Shown: in pieces, positions 51,536 to 61,521 of the stretch
Position numbering within the stretch: position 1 is the stretch's first letter
Layout: every line of letters starts with the position of its first letter
Source: SAR86 cluster bacterium SAR86E
GTDB taxonomy: Bacteria; Pseudomonadota; Gammaproteobacteria; Magnimaribacterales; D2472
Direction of reading: 5' to 3'
Length of the DNA stretch: 64,000 nt
NCBI GenBank assembly: GCA_000307935.1
Contig: AMWX01000002.1
Location: 62,001-126,000, forward strand
The notes under the pieces: model-generated
What the model saw: the letters and a program-made list of their open reading frames with translations, nothing else
The model's database searches: none
Told to the model about the DNA's origin: nothing
Translations under genes and position numbers: made by a program

Positions 51536-52232
51536 AATTTTCTTCCACTAAACTTATAAATTCAGACCATTTACTAAATTGCTGAGGAGGACTTTGATCT
51601 ATGTCCCAGTCATGTTTTTCAAGATTAAACCAAAGCGTATTTATGCCTAATACTCTTGCTCCAAGAATATCATTCAAGGGATGATCACCCACATGAAGGG
51701 TATGTTTGAAATCTATATTAGAGACTTCTCGCGCCCTTAAAAAATGGCCCTTATCAGGTTTATTACTTTTAACATCCATAGAAGATATTGAAAAATTAAA
51801 TAGATGACCAATGCCTAATTTATTAACATCTGCATTTCCATTGGTTAAAACGCCTAGTTGAAATGTAAGCGAAAGTTTTTCCAATACTTTTATCACGTCT
51901 TTATAGAAAGTTACCTTGTGTCTTTCCTTTAAAAAGTACTCATATGCATCATTGATGAATGCATTGAAATCTTTTGTATTTTGAAAGTATTTTTTGGTGT
52001 GATGAGCAATTACTCTCCTTCTTAGCTTGCCAAGATCATATTGCAGCGTTGGATCTTTTTTTACAAGATCACTCCTTATTTGCATAAAATCCTCAAAAGT
52101 TCCCCAGTCAATTTTTTCACCAATTCTGCTTTCAGACCATTTTCTGGAGTTTATTTCTGCATTGATGATAGTGCTTTTGATGTCCCAAAATGTATCATCT
52201 AAATCGAAAGTAATGAGCTGTATTTTAGACAT
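51525..52232 (-). CDS. yigB: HAD-family phosphatase, YigB-like
   Basis: This is a haloacid-dehalogenase-type hydrolase. E. coli YigB dephosphorylates a flavin-pathway intermediate and FMN. It has 235 residues from the ATG at 52230-52232, HAD motif I FDLDDTFWD near residue 8, LTNGNAD (motif II), and motif IV VGDHPLNDILGA. It follows xerC, as in E. coli (dapF-yigA-xerC-yigB), with an 8-bp overlap. The substrate is inferred from the family. Confidence 0.88.
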   Translation of the reverse strand: MSKIQLITFDLDDTFWDIKSTIINAEINSRKWSESRIGEKIDWGTFEDFMQIRSDLVKKDPTLQYDLGKLRRRVIAHHTKKYFQNTKDFNAFINDAYEYFLKERHKVTFYKDVIKVLEKLSLTFQLGVLTNGNADVNKLGIGHLFNFSISSMDVKSNKPDKGHFLRAREVSNIDFKHTLHVGDHPLNDILGARVLGINTLWFNLEKHDWDIDQSPPQQFSKWSEFISLVEENYGS

Positions 52233-53133
52233 TTTCTTTTTGAGCTCTAGGGTGAGATTTTTCATATACCTTTATTAAATGCTGATAATCAAGCCTAGTA
52301 TATATTTGTGTGGTTGATAAAGAGCTGTGGCCTAATAGTTCTTGAATGCTTCTAAGATCTCCGCTTGATTCCAGCAAGTGCGTTGCAAAACTATGTCTCA
52401 GCATATGAGGATTTACTGGCGGCAGGCCTTGAATTAGAGCAATATTTTTGATTCTCTCTTGAATACTTCTTGCAGAAATTCTTCGGCCTCTTAAGTTTAC
52501 AAACAAAGCATCATCAATTGTTTGAAGTTTATTTCTTTCAAGTACCCATTCAGTTATAGCAACCTGCGCAAATCGACCAACTGGTACGAGTCGCGTTTTA
52601 GAGCCTTTTCCTATAACTCGTAAAAATTTTTTATTGTCTTCAAAATCACCCAAATTTGCATTAACTGCTTCTGAAACACGCAGGCCGCTTGCATATATAA
52701 GCTCAATTACCGCTAAATCTCTTTTTTCCTGAACATTCTTGGGTTTAAAATTTAGCAATTGCACAACCTCCTCTGGTGATAAGGTGCTGGGTAGGTAGTT
52801 AGGAGCTTTTGGAGAGCTGATTAACTCAAATGGCGAATGTTTAATTAATTCAATCTTTCTTAAATAGTTAAAAAAGCCTTTGGCAGATGATATATGCCTT
52901 TGAATGCTCCTAGGTCCTATGTTTTTCTGGAAAAGATCCGCAATCCATCCCGAGCAAACTTCTTCCGTAAAGTTTTCAATATCATCTACATTTTTTGCAT
53001 CTAGAAACTTTACTAATTTGTTTAAATCTCTGTGATAAGAATTTGTTGTATTTTTACTTAGTCCTTTAATATTTATGAGAAAGTCTATGTAATCAGCAAC
53101 CAACGGAGCAAGAAAATATTTTTTTTCATTCAT
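52225..53133 (-). CDS. xerC: Tyrosine recombinase XerC
   Basis: XerC resolves chromosome dimers at dif with XerD. It has 302 residues: an N-terminal SAM-like core-binding domain (1-110), then the catalytic set Arg152 (ASGLRVSEA), the GKGSK segment, His243/Arg246 (HMLRH), His269 and nucleophile Tyr278 (QIYTR). It is clustered with the DUF484 gene and dapF in the usual gammaproteobacterial order. Confidence 0.94.
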   Translation of the reverse strand: MNEKKYFLAPLVADYIDFLINIKGLSKNTTNSYHRDLNKLVKFLDAKNVDDIENFTEEVCSGWIADLFQKNIGPRSIQRHISSAKGFFNYLRKIELIKHSPFELISSPKAPNYLPSTLSPEEVVQLLNFKPKNVQEKRDLAVIELIYASGLRVSEAVNANLGDFEDNKKFLRVIGKGSKTRLVPVGRFAQVAITEWVLERNKLQTIDDALFVNLRGRRISARSIQERIKNIALIQGLPPVNPHMLRHSFATHLLESSGDLRSIQELLGHSSLSTTQIYTRLDYQHLIKVYEKSHPRAQKENV

Positions 53134-53759
53134 GCCTGCTTCGACTTAAGGACCTCCACAATTACATCTCTTATATATTCTATAAATGTTGTATCACCAT
53201 CTCCTAGATATTTTATTGGATCATTTGAGCCAAGCTTCAAAAGCCCAAAACCATCCTGTAATTTCATTATGCTGATAACTGCCGACTTAACAGTATCAAC
53301 TGAGAAGAAGGTTGCCATCTTTTTTTTAGACATAGGCCCCATATGAATTGCATTCTTATCCATATTTAATTCTGTTTGCTCTTCAAGATTTTTTAGCTGA
53401 GAATCTGAAAGCGTCTCTAAAATACAGACATCAATATCAAAGTTTTTTTTAAAAAATGACTCTACTGTTGCTTTCACATCATCAAAGTTTTTTGCTGCAA
53501 TCAATGAAAGCGTTAAGTTTTTTGACTTAAAAAAAAGTTCTTCATTCTCCTTGCCGGTTGAAACAAACCCAGAAAGCATTTCCATAAGCCTTGTTTGCTC
53601 ATCTCTCAACTTTCTTACTTGCATTTCTAATAATGAGGTTGCACCCTCAGTATCATGTTTGAAACTTAATTCACCAACAAGTGACTCTCTGGACATAAAG
53701 AAATCTGTATTTTCTAAAAGATAAAGTTCGATGTCTTTAGCATCTAATTTTTTAGCCAT
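53130..53759 (-). CDS. DUF484 family protein (YigA-like)
   Basis: This is a 209-residue cytosolic protein with an N-terminal helix and coiled-coil region (DIELYLLENTDFF; EMQVRKLRDEQTRLMEML, about 43-65), followed by a GAF-like domain. Members of DUF484 sit between dapF and xerC in many gammaproteobacteria. The function is unknown. It overlaps both neighbours by a few bases. Confidence 0.85.
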   Translation of the reverse strand: MAKKLDAKDIELYLLENTDFFMSRESLVGELSFKHDTEGATSLLEMQVRKLRDEQTRLMEMLSGFVSTGKENEELFFKSKNLTLSLIAAKNFDDVKATVESFFKKNFDIDVCILETLSDSQLKNLEEQTELNMDKNAIHMGPMSKKKMATFFSVDTVKSAVISIMKLQDGFGLLKLGSNDPIKYLGDGDTTFIEYIRDVIVEVLKSKQA

Positions 53760-54529
53760 GTTCCCTCACAAATGAATTCAGCTGGTCCGATCATCTCAAG
53801 CTTATCATTTATTTTTCTTAGGCTCAGCTCACCACCTGCAGAGAAGATTTTTAATAGAGCTCCATCTTTGAGATTGAAACTTGCAGTTGCTGCTGATGCA
53901 GACCCGCAAGATAGTGTCTCGCCTGCTCCTGCCTCGTTAGTTCTTAGGTTTATACCTTTAAGGTCTTTGCTATATAACGATATATTTACATTTTTAAAAA
54001 AATCTCTTTTTCTGAGCATGCAAGATAAGCCATCTAGGTCATAAGAATCAATATTTTTTCTCTCGATAATTAAATGGCGATTACCCGCATGTATAAATTT
54101 AAATTTACTTAAATTAATTTTTTGTAAAAACTTTGCTTCAGATTCTGGCATCAGCATATCAATGGGACAATCTATGATGGCTTTAATTTTTTTTGCACTT
54201 ACTGGTTTTATCAAAACAGGCTTTGTTTTAGTGCCAAGTAAAATAGGTTTGCGAGGCGCAAGCGGAATTTCCCACAAGAAAGCTCCAACTGACCTAACCC
54301 CATTTAGGCACATATCTGCTTCGGAACCATCTGTATTATAAAACCTTACATAAAAATCATGATTAGAACTATTAGGAGGATTGATAGTGATTAGCTGATC
54401 AAAGCCAAGCCCCTTCTTTCTATCGCCGATTTTAATTATTTGGGATTTAGTAAGCGACTGAGATTCAGTCAAATTTTCTATGACTATAAAATCATTTCCA
54501 TTTCCATGCATTTTTTTAAACTTAATCAT
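53744..54529 (-). CDS. dapF: Diaminopimelate epimerase
   Basis: DapF converts LL-DAP to meso-DAP for lysine and peptidoglycan. It has 261 residues from the ATG at 54527-54529 (MIKFKKMHGNGNDF). The two catalytic cysteines are in MCLNGVR and ETLSCGSASAA. The first differs from the usual CGNG and the second from ACGTG/ACGSG; activity is probably retained because both Cys are in place. It overlaps lysA by 8 bp. Confidence 0.93.
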   Translation of the reverse strand: MIKFKKMHGNGNDFIVIENLTESQSLTKSQIIKIGDRKKGLGFDQLITINPPNSSNHDFYVRFYNTDGSEADMCLNGVRSVGAFLWEIPLAPRKPILLGTKTKPVLIKPVSAKKIKAIIDCPIDMLMPESEAKFLQKINLSKFKFIHAGNRHLIIERKNIDSYDLDGLSCMLRKRDFFKNVNISLYSKDLKGINLRTNEAGAGETLSCGSASAATASFNLKDGALLKIFSAGGELSLRKINDKLEMIGPAEFICEGTWLKN

Positions 54530-55757
54530 CTTCTTTGTCTTCAAGAGCAATCAACTCCGCATAGTCCTCTCTTTTTCTTATGAGAGCATGTTTATCTTTA
54601 TCAACCAATATCTCAGCCGCTCTTGGTCTCGAGTTATAGTTTGAACTCATCACAAAACCATAAGCACCCACGGTTTTTACTGCTAGAAGGTCATTTTGTG
54701 AGGCCACAATGTTAATATCTTTTGCTAAAAAGTCACCGGTTTCACATATAGGCCCAACAATATTTAATTTTTCTTTAGGATTGTCTGTTTTCATTACTGG
54801 CCAAACATCATGATGTGCTTGATAAAGTGCTGGACGCAATAAATCATTCATTGCCGCATCAGCAATTAGAAAATTATCTTTCTTATATTCAACTCTGGTA
54901 AGCATAATCCCAGCATTGGCTGAAATAGATCTTCCAGGTTCAAGTATCAATCTTTCTTTTCTGCCAGAAAATATCTCCTCATAACTTTTTATTAACTGAA
55001 AGGGCTGAACAGTATCTTCACCAATATAGTTAACCCCTAATCCACCACCCATATCGATAAAGTCAAGAACTACATTGAGCTTATCCAGTTCAATCAAAAG
55101 ATCTAAAGCTTGTTTGGCAGCATCCTGAAAGCCTTGCAGTTCCATAATTTGTGAACCTATATGACAAGTTAATCCAACAAGTTTTAGGTTGTCACTTTCA
55201 CTACATTTTTTTATAAGAATTTTTGCACTTTCAACACTTACTCCAAACTTATCTGACTTTCTTCCGGTCTTGGTAAATTCATGGGCTCCTGCATCAACAT
55301 TTGGATTAAATCTAATAGCTACAGGTGCGATTTTATTTAACCCTTCAGCAACATTTGCAAGCCTATCAAGCTCAGGCCCAGATTCAATATTAAAAGATAA
55401 TATGTCATTGTTAATGCCAGCTTCCATTTCAGCCTTGGATTTGCCAACACCAGAAAAAATAATTTTCCTTGGATCAGCGCCAGCCACTATAGCTCGATGA
55501 AGTTCGCCGCCTGATACGATATCAAATCCACAACCAGCATTCTTAAGGGTTTTTAAAATCGTTATGTTAGATAATGCTTTTACAGAAAAGCATACTAGTC
55601 CATCCATTAAATCGAAAGAATCTATATATGCTTTTGCATGTCTTTCAAGTGTAGCTTTGCTGTATACATAAGATGGCGTCCCATATTCTTTAGCCACATC
55701 ATTCAATGAAACTTCTTCAGCAAAAAGCTCGCCTTTTTTATAATGAAAGTGATCCAT
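54522..55757 (-). CDS. lysA: Diaminopimelate decarboxylase
   Basis: LysA makes lysine from meso-DAP with PLP. It has 411 residues from the ATG at 55755-55757. The PLP lysine is Lys60 in CFSVKALSN, with the HIGSQ and MGGGLGV phosphate-binding segments and EPGRSISANAG. An extended N-terminus from 55814 is unlikely because it would overlap lptM. dapF follows directly, completing the two last DAP steps. Confidence 0.94.
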   Translation of the reverse strand: MDHFHYKKGELFAEEVSLNDVAKEYGTPSYVYSKATLERHAKAYIDSFDLMDGLVCFSVKALSNITILKTLKNAGCGFDIVSGGELHRAIVAGADPRKIIFSGVGKSKAEMEAGINNDILSFNIESGPELDRLANVAEGLNKIAPVAIRFNPNVDAGAHEFTKTGRKSDKFGVSVESAKILIKKCSESDNLKLVGLTCHIGSQIMELQGFQDAAKQALDLLIELDKLNVVLDFIDMGGGLGVNYIGEDTVQPFQLIKSYEEIFSGRKERLILEPGRSISANAGIMLTRVEYKKDNFLIADAAMNDLLRPALYQAHHDVWPVMKTDNPKEKLNIVGPICETGDFLAKDINIVASQNDLLAVKTVGAYGFVMSSNYNSRPRAAEILVDKDKHALIRKREDYAELIALEDKEDD

Positions 55758-55765
55758 ATTAAGTT

Positions 55766-55867
55766 TTAAAAGTGAATGAAAGTTGATGAAGGTATTGGTG
55801 CTTTCATTCCACACCCAATCAGGATGAAAGACAGTAATACTAAAACAAAAAATAGGCGGATTTGCAT
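55766..55867 (-). CDS. lptM: LptM (YifL)-like small lipoprotein
   Basis: This is a 33-residue ORF, MQIRLFFVLVLLSFILIGCG followed by MKAPIP. It has a signal peptide and lipobox LIGC, then the GCGxK.P pattern of LptM/YifL, which stabilises the LPS translocon LptDE. It directly precedes lysA, the conserved genomic position. Its ATG lies inside the loop of the ahcY terminator. It is shorter than E. coli YifL, which has a long Pro-rich tail. Confidence 0.8.
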   Translation of the reverse strand: MQIRLFFVLVLLSFILIGCGMKAPIPSSTFIHF

Positions 55868-55876
55868 CTGCCTATT
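55846..55876 (-). terminator. Rho-independent terminator of ahcY, overlapping the lptM start
   Basis: On the minus strand the arms AATAGGC (55870-55876) and GCCTATT (55851-55857) pair, extended by GA/TC after one mismatch, and are followed by a run of six T (to 55847). It starts about 30 bp after the ahcY stop. The lptM start codon (55865-55867) is in the stem-loop. Confidence 0.75.
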
Positions 55877-55908
55877 ATGATTAATTTATTCTAAAAAAAC
55901 TATTTAGA

Positions 55909-57303
55909 TTAGTATTTGTATTCTTCTTCTTTAAATGGACCATCCACAGGTACGTTTATATACTCTGCCTGCTCTCCCGTTAATTTAGTAATTGTCCCAC
56001 CAAAGCCTTGGACCATAAGTTCCGCAACTTCCTCATCCAACTTCTTGGGTAAGACTTTTACAGTAAGCATCTCTTTCTTTTTATCCTCATCATTAATATT
56101 TGCAAAGCCCTGCTCATATAAATACATTTGAGCTAAAACTTGGTTAGCAAATGATCCATCCATAATTCTACTGGGGTGACCTGTTGCATTACCAAGATTT
56201 ACCAGTCTGCCTTCAGCTAGAAGCACTATATAGTTCTTGCTTTGAAGATTAGGAGTATCTGAGGGAGAGGTGTCCCTGAATACTCTGTGAACTTGAGGTT
56301 TTATCTCCTCCCAATACCACTTATCTCTCATAAACTGCGTATCAATTTCATTATCAAAATGACCTATATTACATATTACGGCGGTATTCTTAACTGATCG
56401 TAACATCGCTTCATCACAAACATTTACATTTCCTGTCGTAGTTACAATAAGATCAGTGTCTTCAAGAACTCTTAAATTGATATCTTTAACATCTCTTGTC
56501 ACAACACCATTTTTATATGTTGATACAACCTCAAAGCCATCCATGCATGCTTGCATTGCACATATGGGATCAGATTCAACAACCCTTACAATCATGCCTT
56601 CTTGTGCAAGACTCAAAGCAGAGCCTTTACCAACATCTCCATATCCAATAACCAGAGCTTTTTTAGATGAAAGAAACATATCAGTAGCCCTTTTAATCCC
56701 ATCATTCAAACTATGTCTGCAGCCATATTTATTATCATTTTTTGATTTTGTTACAGAGTCATTAACATTGATGGCAGGAACCATGAGTGAATTGCTTTCT
56801 AGCATTGCTTTAAGCCTATGAACACCTGTAGTAGTTTCTTCCGAGATACCATGAATGGTTTCTAACATATCCGGAAATTTGGTATGAACCATATGTGTCA
56901 GATCGCCACCATCGTCTAAAATCATATTTGCATCCCATGGAGTGCCATCCTTGACAATGGTTTGCTCAATGCACCAATCAAACTCTTCATCTGTTTGACC
57001 CTTCCACGCAAATACAGGAATTCCAGCCGCAGCGATGGCAGCTGCTGCATGATCTTGCGTCGAGAAAATATTGCATCCTGACCAACGAACCTCAGCACCA
57101 AGATCAACCAAGGTTTCAATCAAGACAGCAGTTTGGATAGTCATATGGATGCAACCCATAACTTTGGCTCCTTTTAAGGGTTGAGTATCTTTATATTTTG
57201 TTCTAAGAGCCATTAATGCAGGCATTTCATTTTCTGCCAATGAAATTTCTCTTCTGCCAAAGTCTGCCAAGTTAATATCTGCTACTTTATAGTCATTCTC
57301 CAT
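55909..57303 (-). CDS. ahcY: Adenosylhomocysteinase
   Basis: AhcY reversibly splits S-adenosylhomocysteine to adenosine and homocysteine, relieving product inhibition of methyltransferases. It has 464 residues with [21 protein letters not shown]-type substrate loop, the NAD motif [10 protein letters not shown] near 230-240, and C-terminal KY. It is the last gene of the metF-metK-ahcY unit and ends in an intrinsic terminator. The 77-bp gap before it holds no structure I could identify. Confidence 0.96.
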   Translation of the reverse strand: MENDYKVADINLADFGRREISLAENEMPALMALRTKYKDTQPLKGAKVMGCIHMTIQTAVLIETLVDLGAEVRWSGCNIFSTQDHAAAAIAAAGIPVFAWKGQTDEEFDWCIEQTIVKDGTPWDANMILDDGGDLTHMVHTKFPDMLETIHGISEETTTGVHRLKAMLESNSLMVPAINVNDSVTKSKNDNKYGCRHSLNDGIKRATDMFLSSKKALVIGYGDVGKGSALSLAQEGMIVRVVESDPICAMQACMDGFEVVSTYKNGVVTRDVKDINLRVLEDTDLIVTTTGNVNVCDEAMLRSVKNTAVICNIGHFDNEIDTQFMRDKWYWEEIKPQVHRVFRDTSPSDTPNLQSKNYIVLLAEGRLVNLGNATGHPSRIMDGSFANQVLAQMYLYEQGFANINDEDKKKEMLTVKVLPKKLDEEVAELMVQGFGGTITKLTGEQAEYINVPVDGPFKEEEYKY

Positions 57304-57380
57304 ATTTGATCCTAATTTTTTGTTTGCATTTTACATAAAATAAATACATTTATGCACTAAATTAATAACTTAATATCTAA

Positions 57381-58535
57381 TTATTGGACTATCTCACTAG
57401 CCTTATCAGTTCTTTCCCATGAGAGATCAATGTCTGTTCGGCCAAAATGTCCGTAGGCAGCTGTAGGAAGATATATTGGTCTCTTAAGATCAAGCATGTT
57501 AATTAAGCTTTTGGGTCTTAAATCAAAATTTTCCTCAACAATTTTTTCTATGGCTTCTTTTGCTATTTTTTCACTATCAAATGTATTTACATTTATAGAC
57601 GTTGGTGTTGCAACCCCAATGGCATAAGACACCTGAATTTCGCAATAATCAGCTAAACCAGCAGCAACAATATTTTTGGCTACATATCTTGCTGCATAAG
57701 CGGCCGATCTATCTACTTTTGATGGGTCTTTCCCAGAAAAGGCTCCACCACCATGTCTTGCCATGCCGCCATAAGTATCAACAATAATTTTTCTACCCGT
57801 TAGCCCGCAATCTCCTACTGGACCTCCGATTACAAATTTTCCGGTTGGGTTAATATAAATATTTGTTGAATCCAAAATCCATTCTTCGGGAACTATCGGT
57901 TTTATTATTTTACTCATTACCTCTGACTTAATTTCTTCCTGTGAAATATTTTCATCATGCTGAGTTGAGAGAACAATAGCTGATAGACCTTTGATAGTCT
58001 TTCCATTGTCGTCGTAAATAACACTTACTTGGCTCTTAGCATCGGGTCTGAGCCAATCTAGTTCACCACTCCTCATTACATCTGCTTGCTTTTTAACCAA
58101 TCTATGAGATAGGTCTATTGGAAGAGGCATTAGAGATTCTGTTTCTTTGCATGCATACCCAAACATCAGGCCTTGATCTCCAGCGCCTTGCTCAAGGTCC
58201 TCACCCTCACCTTCATTGACTCCTTGAGCTATATCAGGAGATTGTTGAAATACTAGATTAGTAAATTCGCAAGTATCACCATTGAATCCTAGATCATCGT
58301 TATTATAGCCAATATCATTAATTGTTCTTCTAACTATTGGCTCAAGATCTGGATTTCCTATAGACGTAATCTCTCCAGCTATATAGACCATATTATTTTT
58401 GATCATAGTTTCGCATGCAACTCTGCTGTTAGGATCTTCTGCTAAATACGCATCTAAAATGGCATCAGAAACCTGATCACAAACCTTATCTGGATGGCCG
58501 CCAGATACTGACTCTGATGTAAAAATATAGCTCAT
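57381..58535 (-). CDS. metK: S-adenosylmethionine synthetase
   Basis: MetK makes SAM from methionine and ATP. It has 384 residues with [16 protein letters not shown] at about 14-29, the ATP-binding [12 protein letters not shown], and the P-loop-like [17 protein letters not shown]. It lies 9 bp after metF, and an AAGGAG SD is present. The product SAM probably feeds back on the metF leader. Confidence 0.97.
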   Translation of the reverse strand: MSYIFTSESVSGGHPDKVCDQVSDAILDAYLAEDPNSRVACETMIKNNMVYIAGEITSIGNPDLEPIVRRTINDIGYNNDDLGFNGDTCEFTNLVFQQSPDIAQGVNEGEGEDLEQGAGDQGLMFGYACKETESLMPLPIDLSHRLVKKQADVMRSGELDWLRPDAKSQVSVIYDDNGKTIKGLSAIVLSTQHDENISQEEIKSEVMSKIIKPIVPEEWILDSTNIYINPTGKFVIGGPVGDCGLTGRKIIVDTYGGMARHGGGAFSGKDPSKVDRSAAYAARYVAKNIVAAGLADYCEIQVSYAIGVATPTSINVNTFDSEKIAKEAIEKIVEENFDLRPKSLINMLDLKRPIYLPTAAYGHFGRTDIDLSWERTDKASEIVQ

Positions 58536-58544
58536 AATTTCTCC

Positions 58545-59360
58545 TTAATTAATTATTGGTATTTCATCAAATATCTCTTTTAAAAGTGATGATTGGTTAA
58601 GTGTATAAAAATGAAAGTTATTTATACCCATATTTTGAAGGTCATGAATTTGTTTAATGCAAATATCTATTGCCGCACGCTGATTTTGATTGTTGTTACC
58701 AGAAAATTGTTTAATGATTTCTTTGGGTATTTTTATTCCGCATCTTTGGGCCATATTACAAAGACTATCAATATTATAAATAGGCATAATCCCAGCAGTA
58801 ATTTCGTTGTTAATTTTTTGAGATGAAATTTGGGTAACCAGGTTTTCGTAGCGCTCAGTTGAAAAACAAAATTGTGTTATGCATTGGTTTGAACCTGCCA
58901 AAGTTTTTTCTTCCAATAATCGCAGGTCAAAGGCAAAGCCTTCAGAATCTGGATGGGGCTCAGGATAAGCGGATACAATAACTTCCAATTCATGCCCTGC
59001 TAAAAATTTTACGAAGTCTGAGGTATTATAAAATCCATCCGGGTGAGCTTGAAATTTACCTTCTGGGCTATCACCTCTTAGGGCAACAACTTTTTTTATA
59101 CCAAGAGATTTAAATTCATCAATAATTTTTTTGAGGTCATCCCTGCTTTTCCCCACAAGGGTTAAATGCGCAACCACATCTACGTCAGTGATATTTTTAA
59201 AAGCCTTAATCAGCCCAACACTTTTTTCTTGAGAACTTCCCATTGCCCCATATGTAATTGAAACAAATGATGGATCATAGCCTTGTATCAATAAATACTC
59301 ATTGACAACTTTATTGAAGTTTAAATCCTTTGGAGGATAAAATTCATATGAAATTTTCAT
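58545..59360 (-). CDS. metF: Methylenetetrahydrofolate reductase
   Basis: MetF makes 5-methyl-THF, the methyl donor for methionine synthesis. It has 271 residues (E. coli 296) as a FAD TIM barrel with YEFYPPKD at the N-terminus, FVSITYGAMGSS, VALRGDSP, YPEPHPDS and a terminal NFHFYTLNQ. It is the first gene of the metF-metK-ahcY unit. Its leader resembles a SAM-II/SAM-V riboswitch with an SD hairpin. Confidence 0.95.
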   Translation of the reverse strand: MKISYEFYPPKDLNFNKVVNEYLLIQGYDPSFVSITYGAMGSSQEKSVGLIKAFKNITDVDVVAHLTLVGKSRDDLKKIIDEFKSLGIKKVVALRGDSPEGKFQAHPDGFYNTSDFVKFLAGHELEVIVSAYPEPHPDSEGFAFDLRLLEEKTLAGSNQCITQFCFSTERYENLVTQISSQKINNEITAGIMPIYNIDSLCNMAQRCGIKIPKEIIKQFSGNNNQNQRAAIDICIKQIHDLQNMGINNFHFYTLNQSSLLKEIFDEIPIIN

Positions 59361-59430
59361 TTTTCACCTATTAATAAGGTGTCCCATTTAGCAGTTGAAG
59401 CATGCAAGCAGGAACAAATCACTTAATTCG
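59361..59430 (-). promoter_or_regulatory. Predicted SAM-II/SAM-V-type riboswitch in the metF leader
   Basis: On the minus strand the leader has the pseudoknot core of these classes in order: AAGTGATTTG (59415-59424), TTCC (59411-59414), a P1 closing GCTT (59398-59401), then GCTAAAT (59386-59392) and GGGA (59382-59385). TTCC can pair with GGGA. Immediately after, CACCT and AGGTG can form a 5-bp hairpin that contains the SD AGGTG four bases before the ATG. This suggests SAM-dependent block of translation. The gene context (metF, metK, ahcY) supports SAM as ligand. Confidence 0.7.
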
Positions 59431-59436
59431 TTTTGA

Positions 59437-59465
59437 ATACTAGTACTTTTATGAAATAAACTCAA
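59437..59465 (-). promoter_or_regulatory. Predicted promoter of metF-metK-ahcY
   Basis: On the minus strand TTGAGT (59460-59465) and TAGTAT (59437-59442) lie 17 bp apart. Transcription would start near 59430, placing the riboswitch-like element at the very 5' end of the mRNA. Confidence 0.5.
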
Positions 59466-59529
59466 ATTTTTATATAAATAAATTTAGTCACATATTATGA
59501 TTATGAAGAGCTAACTACTTGCAAAAAAA

Positions 59530-61521
59530 ATGCACAAAGAACTATCTAACGCCGTAAGATTTTTATCCATTGATGCTGTACAGGCTGCTAAATCCGGCCA
59601 TCCAGGAATGCCAATGGGTATGGCAGATATTGCTGTAGCACTATGGAAATATAATTTAAAACATAATCCTCAAAATCCTCATTGGTTTAATAGAGATAGG
59701 TTTGTTTTATCCAACGGTCATGGCTCGATGCTGCTATACAGTTTGTTACATTTAACTGGCTATAATTTGACCATTGAGGACTTGAAAGACTTTCGACAAA
59801 TTGGTTCAAACACACCTGGACATCCTGAATTAGATCTTGATATTGGGGTTGAAACAACAACTGGACCTTTGGGTCAGGGTATAGGTAATGCAGTTGGCAT
59901 GGCTTTGGCTGAGAAAATGCTTGGTAGTAGATTTAATAAACCTGATGGCTTAAATCCCATTGATCATTACACTTATACCTTTTTAGGGGATGGATGCTTA
60001 ATGGAGGGCGTTTCTCATGAGGCTTGTTCTTTTGCAGGAACTCATGGCTTAGGAAAATTAATATGCTTTTATGATCAAAATGGAATTTCTATAGATGGAG
60101 AAATAACAAATTGGTTTACAGACAATACTGGCCAAAGATTTGAGAGTTATAACTGGCAAGTATTAACAGTTGATGGTCACAATGTAGATGAAATCGTTAC
60201 CGCTATTAAAAATGCTCAGGATGAAACAAGTCGACCAACATTGATTTGTTGTAAAACCGAAATTGGTTTTGGATCTCCAAATAAAGCTGGAACATCAGGA
60301 GTGCATGGTTCTCCCCTAGGCGATGAAGAAATTATTAAAACTAGAGAAAAGCTTGCATGGGATCATGCGCCATTTCATATACCAGAATCCATCAAGTCCG
60401 AGTGGGATGCTACAGAATCCGGATCTAAACTCAATGATGAATGGGATAAACTTATGGAAGAATACTCTCAAAGTCATCCAGAATCATTTAATGAACTCAG
60501 CAGACTGATTAAAAACAAACTTCCTACAAATTTTGAACAGTCATATAAAGAATTTTTAAGTGATTTAATTTCAAGCGATGAACAAAGTTTGGCTACTCGA
60601 AAAGCTTCAGAGTTATGTCTAAATTTCTTTTGCGATGAATTGCCTGAACTGGTTGGAGGATCAGCTGATCTTACTGGTTCCAATAATACTTTTTCCTCAG
60701 CAAGCTCTGAAATGCTTCCCGATAACCCAAAAGGAAATCATATTTTCTATGGAGTACGAGAGTTTGGAATGACAACTATAATGAATGGAATGCTTCTACA
60801 TGGTGGAATAAAACCATATGGCGGTACATTTCTTGTGTTTATGGATTACGCCAGGAATGCTGTTCGATTGGCTGCCCTCATGAAGATTCCAAACATTTTT
60901 GTTTATACTCATGATTCCATAGGGCTCGGAGAAGATGGGCCTACACATCAACCAATCGAGCATCTCGTCACTTTAAGGGCAACTCCAAATTTAAATAATT
61001 GGAGACCAGCAGATATTATTGAAACTGCTGTTGGATGGAAAGAGGCTGTAACTTCTACAGACACTCCACATAGTCTTATTTTATCAAGGCAAAACTTACC
61101 ATTTATTCATAGAACAAAAGATCAGATCGATTTAATTCAAAAAGGAGGCTATCTTTTGTCTCATGAGGAAGATGCTGATATTACGTTAATAGCATCAGGC
61201 AGCGAAGTTCAGTTAATTATCGCAGCCGCTAAATCAATTCAACATGAAGGATTAAAAGTAAATGTAGTATCTATGCCATGTCTAGATAAGTTCTATCTTC
61301 AAGATAAGGCTTATAGAGATAGCGTCGTAGCCCCCGAGATACCTAAGCTGGTTGTAGAAGCCCTTCATCCTGACTCATGGCAAGGTTTAGTAAATCTCAA
61401 TGATATGGTTATTGGAATGAACACTTTTGGTGAAAGCGCTCCAGCAAGTGAGCTGATGGTAAAGTTTGGTTTTACAGAAAATAACATCATCACTCAAGTA
61501 AAAAAATTAATTTTAAAATGA
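59530..61521 (+). CDS. tkt: Transketolase
   Basis: Transketolase is the ThDP enzyme that links the pentose-phosphate and glycolytic pathways. It has 663 residues with SGHPGMPMGMADIA, the ThDP motif GDGCLMEGVSHEA...DQN, and the central GVREFGM / HDSIGLGEDGPTHQP segment. It overlaps pgk by 4 bp and begins a carbon-metabolism operon, divergent from metF. Confidence 0.96.
   Translation: MHKELSNAVRFLSIDAVQAAKSGHPGMPMGMADIAVALWKYNLKHNPQNPHWFNRDRFVLSNGHGSMLLYSLLHLTGYNLTIEDLKDFRQIGSNTPGHPELDLDIGVETTTGPLGQGIGNAVGMALAEKMLGSRFNKPDGLNPIDHYTYTFLGDGCLMEGVSHEACSFAGTHGLGKLICFYDQNGISIDGEITNWFTDNTGQRFESYNWQVLTVDGHNVDEIVTAIKNAQDETSRPTLICCKTEIGFGSPNKAGTSGVHGSPLGDEEIIKTREKLAWDHAPFHIPESIKSEWDATESGSKLNDEWDKLMEEYSQSHPESFNELSRLIKNKLPTNFEQSYKEFLSDLISSDEQSLATRKASELCLNFFCDELPELVGGSADLTGSNNTFSSASSEMLPDNPKGNHIFYGVREFGMTTIMNGMLLHGGIKPYGGTFLVFMDYARNAVRLAALMKIPNIFVYTHDSIGLGEDGPTHQPIEHLVTLRATPNLNNWRPADIIETAVGWKEAVTSTDTPHSLILSRQNLPFIHRTKDQIDLIQKGGYLLSHEEDADITLIASGSEVQLIIAAAKSIQHEGLKVNVVSMPCLDKFYLQDKAYRDSVVAPEIPKLVVEALHPDSWQGLVNLNDMVIGMNTFGESAPASELMVKFGFTENNIITQVKKLILK

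Noticed and set aside
57304-57380. Second SAM- or SAH-responsive element before ahcY
   Set aside because: No GCTAAA core, no pairing SD hairpin, and no SAH-riboswitch-like GC-rich stems were seen.
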